Source: Flavobacteriales bacterium (GTDB lineage Bacteria > Bacteroidota > Bacteroidia > Flavobacteriales > Schleiferiaceae). Taken from it: 64,000 nt of DNA. A model generated the notes under the pieces. That model ran no database searches and had not been told where the DNA came from. It was given only the letters and a program-made list of their open reading frames with translations. Below are positions 58,493-64,000 of this stretch, piece by piece. Position 1 is the first letter of the stretch; the number at the start of each line of letters is the position of its first letter. The stretch is from the NCBI GenBank assembly GCA_002737315.1, contig NSIH01000001.1:24205-88204 (forward strand). The letters run 5' to 3'. A program made the translations under genes and the position numbers.

Positions 58493-60268
58493 TTAAAATA
58501 ATCGTGCAAGTTCGTCTGCGTTCAAAAGTCGAGCCGTGGCGCGCCCAAGATCGTCGGTCCAAGGGTCGCTGCAGGCAAAAAGTCGGTCAACGAGGTTGGG
58601 AACGTCCGCAGGCCTTGCTGGGTGGGTGTTGAGCCAATGGCTAATGGCGGCGCGGAGCTCCAGTTCGTCATCGGCTTCGACGGCAGTGAGGCCTTCGAGC
58701 CAGTCCATTGCGGACTCTGGTGAGCAAAATCCGGGGCCGGCCGTCCAGGTCAGACCTGCCTCGCCGGGCTCCCAGGCAAAACCCCAGGTGAGGAGCTTGG
58801 ATTCCCAGGCATCCATAAATCCAGGTTTCGGAGTCCATTCAAGGGGAAAGAGCCAGTTTTGACTGTGGCGTGTGGATCCGGCAATCCAGCGCTCCAGGTC
58901 GATGCGCCGCTGCGCCCGATCCAAGTGAACGATCACCAACTTGTCGGCCATAGGAACCAAGGCAAACCTTCCGGACACACTGAGTGCCTTTCCCAAAGCT
59001 CGGGGTCGCTCGGCCGAGGAGTCGATTGCTTCGTCGTTCCATCCTTGACTGGGCAGTTCTAGGTCCTGCTGCAGGCCGAAATCAGTTCGCGCAGGAGGGG
59101 CAAAAAAATCAAGGTTCAGGGCTACTTCGCCGTCTCGAGGCCGGGTGCGCGAAAAATCTGCCAAAAAAGGATTGAAGTCTGGGTTGACTAGTACGCCGGG
59201 TGCCTCCGGCTTGCTGCGGCTGCTCCAGTCAATGTGCTCGCCCACTGGAACTTCAAAGTCGAGTGTAGGCGCTATTTGGTGGATTCCTAGGGCCCGTCGC
59301 ACCGCGCTGCGAACCATGGCATACACGCCCCGCTCGTCGTCAAACTTGATTTCGGTCTTGGCGGGGTGCACATTGACGTCGATGCGTTCGGGGTTCAGTT
59401 CCAAAAACAGCACGTAGGCTGGGTGTAGGTCGCCGGGAATTAGGCCCTCAAAAGCCTCGAGGACAGCACGGTGGATGTAGGCGCTGCGCACACTGCGGCG
59501 GTTGACAAAGAGGTACTGGTCTCCTCGGGTTTTGCGCGCTGCCTCGGGACGAAGCACAAAGCCGTGCACGTGAACCAAGTCCGTGGCCTCGTCTACAGGG
59601 ACCAGTTTTTCGCTGCTTCGTCGTCCTAAGACGGCTGTGGTTCGCTGCCGGAGGTTGCCAGGATCCAGCACGCGCTCGTCGGAGCCGTTGTGCTTTAGGA
59701 TCATGCGAACGTTCGGGTGCGCTAGGGCAAGGGCGTCAAAAACCTCAAGGGCATGCTTGAATTCTATGGCGTCCGACTTGAGAAACTGCCTGCGGGCCGG
59801 AACATTGAAGAATAAATGTTCGACAGCCACGGTGGTACCCACAGGGCCCGGGCTTGGACTGCTGCCTTCGTGATTGCCTCCCGAGCAGCGAAGCTCAATT
59901 CCAACCTCGTGGTCGGATGTTCTCGAGCGCAGGCTCACCTGGCCAACGGCAGCCATCGAGGCGAGGGCTTCTCCTCGAAATCCCATGGTAGTCAGTGCAA
60001 ACAGGTCGTTGGCGTCGCGCAGCTTTGAGGTCGCATGGCGGACCAGTGCCAGGGGCAGGTCTTCGGGGTCAATGCCCTGACCGTTATCGCGCACCTGGAT
60101 TCGGCTGCGTCCAGAATTGGTAAGGGTCACTTCGACCTCGCTGGCTCCGGCATCAATGGAATTCTCCATAAGCTCCTTAACTACCGACGAGGGCCTTTGA
60201 ACGACCTCACCGGCTGCCACTAAATTGGCTACCGATTCCGGAAGGCTTCGAATAGGGGCTCTGCTCAT
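58493..60268 (-). CDS. mutL: DNA mismatch repair protein MutL (C-terminal endonuclease motifs degenerate)
   Basis: IRSLPESVANLVAAGEVVQRPSSVVKELMENSIDAGASEVEV, VRDNGQGID, TMGFRGEALASM; start moved from 60370. Confidence 0.95.
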   Translation of the reverse strand: MSRAPIRSLPESVANLVAAGEVVQRPSSVVKELMENSIDAGASEVEVTLTNSGRSRIQVRDNGQGIDPEDLPLALVRHATSKLRDANDLFALTTMGFRGEALASMAAVGQVSLRSRTSDHEVGIELRCSGGNHEGSSPSPGPVGTTVAVEHLFFNVPARRQFLKSDAIEFKHALEVFDALALAHPNVRMILKHNGSDERVLDPGNLRQRTTAVLGRRSSEKLVPVDEATDLVHVHGFVLRPEAARKTRGDQYLFVNRRSVRSAYIHRAVLEAFEGLIPGDLHPAYVLFLELNPERIDVNVHPAKTEIKFDDERGVYAMVRSAVRRALGIHQIAPTLDFEVPVGEHIDWSSRSKPEAPGVLVNPDFNPFLADFSRTRPRDGEVALNLDFFAPPARTDFGLQQDLELPSQGWNDEAIDSSAERPRALGKALSVSGRFALVPMADKLVIVHLDRAQRRIDLERWIAGSTRHSQNWLFPLEWTPKPGFMDAWESKLLTWGFAWEPGEAGLTWTAGPGFCSPESAMDWLEGLTAVEADDELELRAAISHWLNTHPARPADVPNLVDRLFACSDPWTDDLGRATARLLNADELARLF

Positions 60269-60522
60269 CGCAAAAGCAGCGATGCCAGAACCAGCAATGC
60301 CAAAAGGATAGCAGCGGAGCGTAAAAATTGGTTCTTTCCCGAGGACTTCAAACGACGGTTTGTGGTCCACGCGTCGTGCAGCCGTTGCTTGCGTGCCTCG
60401 ATATTTTGAGGGGCCTCTTGACCGAGCTGCGCAAGGCGTTCTTTGCGCTCGTCGTAGTACCGATGCTGCAGCTGAAACCCGCGGGGTTTGTTCTGGTTTT
60501 TAAACAGAGAAAAAAACGCCAT
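60265..60522 (-). CDS. Small conserved-looking protein with C-terminal TM, upstream of mutL
   Basis: MAFFSLFKNQNKPRGFQLQHRYYDERKERLAQLG...LLALLVLASLLLR; ATGA overlap with mutL. Confidence 0.7.
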   Translation of the reverse strand: MAFFSLFKNQNKPRGFQLQHRYYDERKERLAQLGQEAPQNIEARKQRLHDAWTTNRRLKSSGKNQFLRSAAILLALLVLASLLLR

Positions 60523-60528
60523 ACCATC

Positions 60529-60536
60529 CAAAGATA
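60529..60536 (-). promoter_or_regulatory. Candidate -7 box TATCTTTG (smORF-mutL-rhomboid operon)
   Basis: Minus-strand TATCTTTG ending 6 nt before ATG 60522. Confidence 0.5.
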
Positions 60537-60563
60537 CCGCGTTTTTTGGCCTACTTTGGGAGC

Positions 60564-63263
60564 ATGAATGCCAAAAGGACTCTGGGAATTATACTTTCGT
60601 TTACTGTGCTGATGCACAACAGGCTAGAGGCGCAAAACATCGACCGCCAGCTCGGTCAGCTCATCATGGTAGCGGGCTACAGCAACAAAGGAAGCGTAGA
60701 AATCGATCGGCTGGAATCCCTAGTCCGAAGCGGCCAAATAGGAGGAATCATTTGGATGCAGGGTGGGCCAGAGCGCCAGCGCGCCGCAATTGTTCACCTG
60801 CAGTCCGCCGCAGGGCCCCTGCCCCTTATGATGGCCCAAGACGCAGAATGGGGTGCGGCCATGCGCCTTGACAGTCTGCCGCGCCTTCCCTGGCCGCTGA
60901 CCTTGGGAGCAACGTCCGACACCGCCTTGGCCCGCCGCTACGGCCGCGCACTCGCAACGGAATCGCGCATGCTCGGCATCCACGTTAATTTTTCACCCGT
61001 AGTGGACGTCAATACCAATCCGCGCAACCCCATTATCGGGCAGCGAGCCCTCGGGAGCGATCCGCGAAGGGTTTCCCTCTTGGCCAATGCTCAAATTCGC
61101 GGCATGGAGCAGGCAGGTGTAATGGCTTGCGTGAAGCACTTCCCGGGTCATGGCGATACCGAGCAAGACAGCCACCAAACTCTGCCGACTGTAAGCCGCA
61201 GCCGCAGTGAGCTCAAGCGCCTCGACCTCGCGCCCTTTAAGGCCACCTTTGACCAAGGTGTAGGGTCGGTAATGGTAGCCCACGTCAACGTTCCCTCTCT
61301 CGACCCTAGCGGAACGCCGGCATCTCTTAGCAAGAAGGTAGTAAGTCACTGGCTTCGAGACAGCTTGGGCTTTGATGGACTCTGCTTCACTGATGCCTTG
61401 AACATGAAGGGCGTGGCCCAGGATCTGCCCCCGGGCGAGCTCGAGGTTCGCGCCTTTGAGGCAGGCAACGACGTGCTTCTTTTTGTGGGAAGTCCGCAAA
61501 ACGCCATCACCGCGCTCAAGGCTGCCCTGAGGTCCGGACGCATTGACTCGGTCGAGGTCTACCGCCGCTATCTGCGCATGGTGCAGGCGAAAGTCCGATG
61601 GAATTGTGCCGAAGTTCTTGCAAAGGCTGACTACGCCGCCCAGCGCGCGGAATGGGATGCGCTGCGCCGCGAAATCTATGCCTCAGCAATTACGGAAGTC
61701 AAGGGATTCAAGGGCGCTACGGCTGTGGAATTCTACGGTGAGGGAACTCCGCCTCTAGGGCTGAAAACGGCTCAAGAGGGCGACCGCAGGGTTGTTTTAA
61801 TTTTTGGACCCTCGACCAGCACCGCCTGGAAGAAGGGCGCCTGGACCGAAGAAATGAACGAAGCCCTCAAACGCCACCAGGCCAAGGGCCGTCAGGTCGC
61901 CGTGGTGCACCTGGGCAATCCCTACGGGCTTCGGGGTCAGGCAGTGGAGCAGCTCGCTGGCCTGTGGGTGGGGTACGAGAACACCGTCGAAACGCGTGAA
62001 CTTGCCCTGCGCGTGGCCCTCGGAGAAGCGTTAGCGCCCGGCACCCTACCGGTGCAGGGAATTCCTGCCCCCAAGCAGCTTCAAGCGGCCGTCGACCTCA
62101 AGCAGGCTGGTTTTGAATCCGACCTAGAAAACCGAGTTGCTGGGGTGGTGCAGCGTGGCCTTGATGCCAAGGCATACCCGGGATGCCAGGTACTCATTGC
62201 CCGCCACGGTGAGTTGGTCCTGCACAAGGGCTACGGAACCATCGACGGCAAGACCCCCGTTTCGACCGAAACAATCTACGACATTGCTTCAGTGACCAAG
62301 ATTATGGCGAGCGTTCCCCTATTGCTCGAGGTCTACGACCAAGAAGGCGAATCGTTCTTAAGCCAGACTATGGACCAACTGCTGCCCGAGCTCAAGGGCA
62401 AAGCCATCGGGCGTGCTAGGGTAGAGGACGTTTTGGCCCACCAGTCTGGGCTGCCCGCGTGGATTCCGTTCTACAAGAGCATGATTGGGCCGGGCGCGAG
62501 CCTCAATCCTCACTACCTGAGTTCCAGCCGCGACAGCGTCCATCGCCTGCCCGTTGCCCCCGGAATCTGGGCGGCAGAGTGGATGCATGACAGCATCATT
62601 GCGCGCATTGCTCGGGCGCCTCTGGGTCCTAAAACCTATGAGTACTCCGACCTCGGTTACTACCTGTTTCAGCGTTTCTTAGAGCGCCGAGACGGCCGAA
62701 GCCTAGAGCGCCAGCTTGAGGACGATTGGTACGAGCCTCTTGGTGCCGAACTCTGCTACAATCCCTTGCCTTCTGATCGGATCGCTCCGACCGAGAACGA
62801 TGCAACCTTTCGCAAGCAGCAGCTTCGGGGTAGCGTGCACGACCAGGGAGCAGCATTGCTCGGAGGCGTAGCGGGTCATGCGGGAATTTTTAGTACGGCA
62901 CAGGGAGTGGCTCAAATGATGCAGCTGTTTTTGGATGGCGGCAAGGCTCAGGGCATGCGTTTCGCGAGCCAGGAGGCCATAAATCGGTTCACCGCTTGCC
63001 ATGCCTGCGACCAAGGCAACCGACGCGGACTCGGCTTTGACAAGAGGCAGTTGTCGGGCAGTGGCCCTGCCTGCCTATGCGTGAGTCCCTCAAGCTTCGG
63101 GCACACCGGATTCACCGGTACCTTTGCCTGGGCTGACCCCGAGTCCGGTATTGTCCTTGTCTTCCTTTCCAACCGTGTTTTCCCCGATGCCAGCATCAAC
63201 AAACTTGCCCAGATGGGCATTCGCACCAGCCTTCAGCAAGTGGTTCAAAGCGCTTTGCTTTAG
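60564..63263 (+). CDS. Glycoside hydrolase family 3 (NagZ-like) fused to a beta-lactamase-type serine hydrolase
   Basis: GH3: KHFPGHGDTEQDSHQTLP; serine hydrolase: YDIASVTKIMAS (SxxK), YEYSDLGYYLF, GVAGHAGIFS. Confidence 0.93.
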   Translation: MNAKRTLGIILSFTVLMHNRLEAQNIDRQLGQLIMVAGYSNKGSVEIDRLESLVRSGQIGGIIWMQGGPERQRAAIVHLQSAAGPLPLMMAQDAEWGAAMRLDSLPRLPWPLTLGATSDTALARRYGRALATESRMLGIHVNFSPVVDVNTNPRNPIIGQRALGSDPRRVSLLANAQIRGMEQAGVMACVKHFPGHGDTEQDSHQTLPTVSRSRSELKRLDLAPFKATFDQGVGSVMVAHVNVPSLDPSGTPASLSKKVVSHWLRDSLGFDGLCFTDALNMKGVAQDLPPGELEVRAFEAGNDVLLFVGSPQNAITALKAALRSGRIDSVEVYRRYLRMVQAKVRWNCAEVLAKADYAAQRAEWDALRREIYASAITEVKGFKGATAVEFYGEGTPPLGLKTAQEGDRRVVLIFGPSTSTAWKKGAWTEEMNEALKRHQAKGRQVAVVHLGNPYGLRGQAVEQLAGLWVGYENTVETRELALRVALGEALAPGTLPVQGIPAPKQLQAAVDLKQAGFESDLENRVAGVVQRGLDAKAYPGCQVLIARHGELVLHKGYGTIDGKTPVSTETIYDIASVTKIMASVPLLLEVYDQEGESFLSQTMDQLLPELKGKAIGRARVEDVLAHQSGLPAWIPFYKSMIGPGASLNPHYLSSSRDSVHRLPVAPGIWAAEWMHDSIIARIARAPLGPKTYEYSDLGYYLFQRFLERRDGRSLERQLEDDWYEPLGAELCYNPLPSDRIAPTENDATFRKQQLRGSVHDQGAALLGGVAGHAGIFSTAQGVAQMMQLFLDGGKAQGMRFASQEAINRFTACHACDQGNRRGLGFDKRQLSGSGPACLCVSPSSFGHTGFTGTFAWADPESGIVLVFLSNRVFPDASINKLAQMGIRTSLQQVVQSALL

Positions 63264-63747
63264 CCTGCTTGCATTGGCCAGCCCTGAGGCCTTTGCCCAG
63301 GCGCAGGAGGCCTACGAGGCCGTTAAGCCCGACAGCGTTTCTATTTACTACTTCGGCAACGGCAAGCCGCGCACTATTGCAACGTTCCGCCAGGGACTGC
63401 TGCACGGACCAACCTTTGAGTACCATGCCTCGGGCCAGATCAACTTTATTACCCACTACTACGACGGAGAAAAAGCAGGAGAGCAAAAACTATTTGACCA
63501 AGCGGGTCGCTGTCTTTGGGTGAAGACCTGGCAGGCCGACAGAATGCACGGTCAGGAACGCCGCTACTACCAAGACGGTCAAATTCAGTCTAGAGAGGAG
63601 TGGCGCAACAACCAAAAGCACGGGCAGTCCATTTTTTACTACGAACTCGGGTCTGTCGCGGCAGAATTGGAGTATCAATTTGGCAAGCAGGTGAGCTCCA
63701 CCTACTACGACCAAGAAGGCGTCATTAAAAAAAACTTTGAGGACTGA
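63187..63747 (+). CDS. Secreted MORN/YwqK-like repeat protein
   Basis: Signal-like KALCFSLLALASPEAFAQA; repeats GKPRTIATFRQGLLHGPTFEYHASGQINFITHYYDGEKAGEQKLFD; N-terminus overlaps GH3 3' end. Confidence 0.75.
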   Translation: MPASTNLPRWAFAPAFSKWFKALCFSLLALASPEAFAQAQEAYEAVKPDSVSIYYFGNGKPRTIATFRQGLLHGPTFEYHASGQINFITHYYDGEKAGEQKLFDQAGRCLWVKTWQADRMHGQERRYYQDGQIQSREEWRNNQKHGQSIFYYELGSVAAELEYQFGKQVSSTYYDQEGVIKKNFED

Positions 63748-64000
63748 TGCGCATCGGAATCGTATGCCATCCCACTTTTGGGGGCTCGGGAGTGCTTGCC
63801 ACCGAACTCGGCGCCCACCTTGCCCGCCAGGGCCACAGCGTTCACATAATAAGCTACGCCATGCCGGCTCGCATGGACGCATTTCAGGAGAACTTATATT
63901 TTCATGAGGTTCAGATTCAGGATTATCCGCTGTTTCAGTACCAGCCCTACGAGCTTGCCTTGTCGAGCATGATGGTTTCGGTCGCCCAGCGCGAGAAGCT
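63747..64000 (+). CDS. bshA: N-acetyl-alpha-D-glucosaminyl L-malate synthase BshA, N-terminal part (runs off window)
   Basis: MRIGIVCHPTFGGSGVLATELGAHLARQGHSVHIISYAMPARMDAFQENLYFHEVQIQDYPLFQYQPYELALSSMM; open to the window edge, so not in ORF track. Confidence 0.92.
   Translation, partial: MRIGIVCHPTFGGSGVLATELGAHLARQGHSVHIISYAMPARMDAFQENLYFHEVQIQDYPLFQYQPYELALSSMMVSVAQREK

Noticed and set aside
63187-63747. YwqK-like protein considered as part of a toxin-antitoxin system
   Set aside because: Only MORN-like repeats and a signal peptide are visible; no toxin partner gene nearby.

Overview
This 64 kb window looks like a chromosomal core-genome segment of a Bacteroidota bacterium. It is probably Flavobacteriales-like, judging from type IX secretion (T9SS) sorting domains, a fused SecDF, TAnnTTTG promoter boxes, DUF3467 directly after rpoC, and bshA. 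I see no phage, IS element, CRISPR array, rRNA operon or obvious island. The main blocks are: gyrB(3' end)-mdh; secDF-tatA; glnN; a PD40/OmpA/LysM envelope protein; purM-prfA-pyrF-rmlD; an NSS transporter with a 46-aa partner that the ORF track misses; rpsU-xerC; a tRNA(Thr-Tyr-Gly-Thr)-tuf-tRNA(Trp)-secE-nusG-rplKAJL-rpoBC cluster; a split transketolase with a vWA gene between its halves; ychF; topoisomerase IV genes; uvrA; mtaB-suhB-like-rfbC; mutL with two rhomboids; and GH3/beta-lactamase-YwqK-like-bshA. I found no clear new multi-gene system. The unusual signals are regulatory and architectural. (1) Terminators are fused to the next gene's promoter or start codon (gyrB/mdh, PD40-OmpA/purM, rpsU/xerC). 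(2) The mdh terminator is a perfect palindrome that encodes a probably conserved peptide of the convergent DCC-family gene. (3) rpsU has a strong Shine-Dalgarno in a lineage that normally avoids them. (4) Several TAnnTTTG boxes end 4-7 nt before the start codon, which predicts leaderless mRNAs. (5) The MutL C-terminal domain appears to have lost its endonuclease motifs. All names come from reading motifs and translations; no database search was run.
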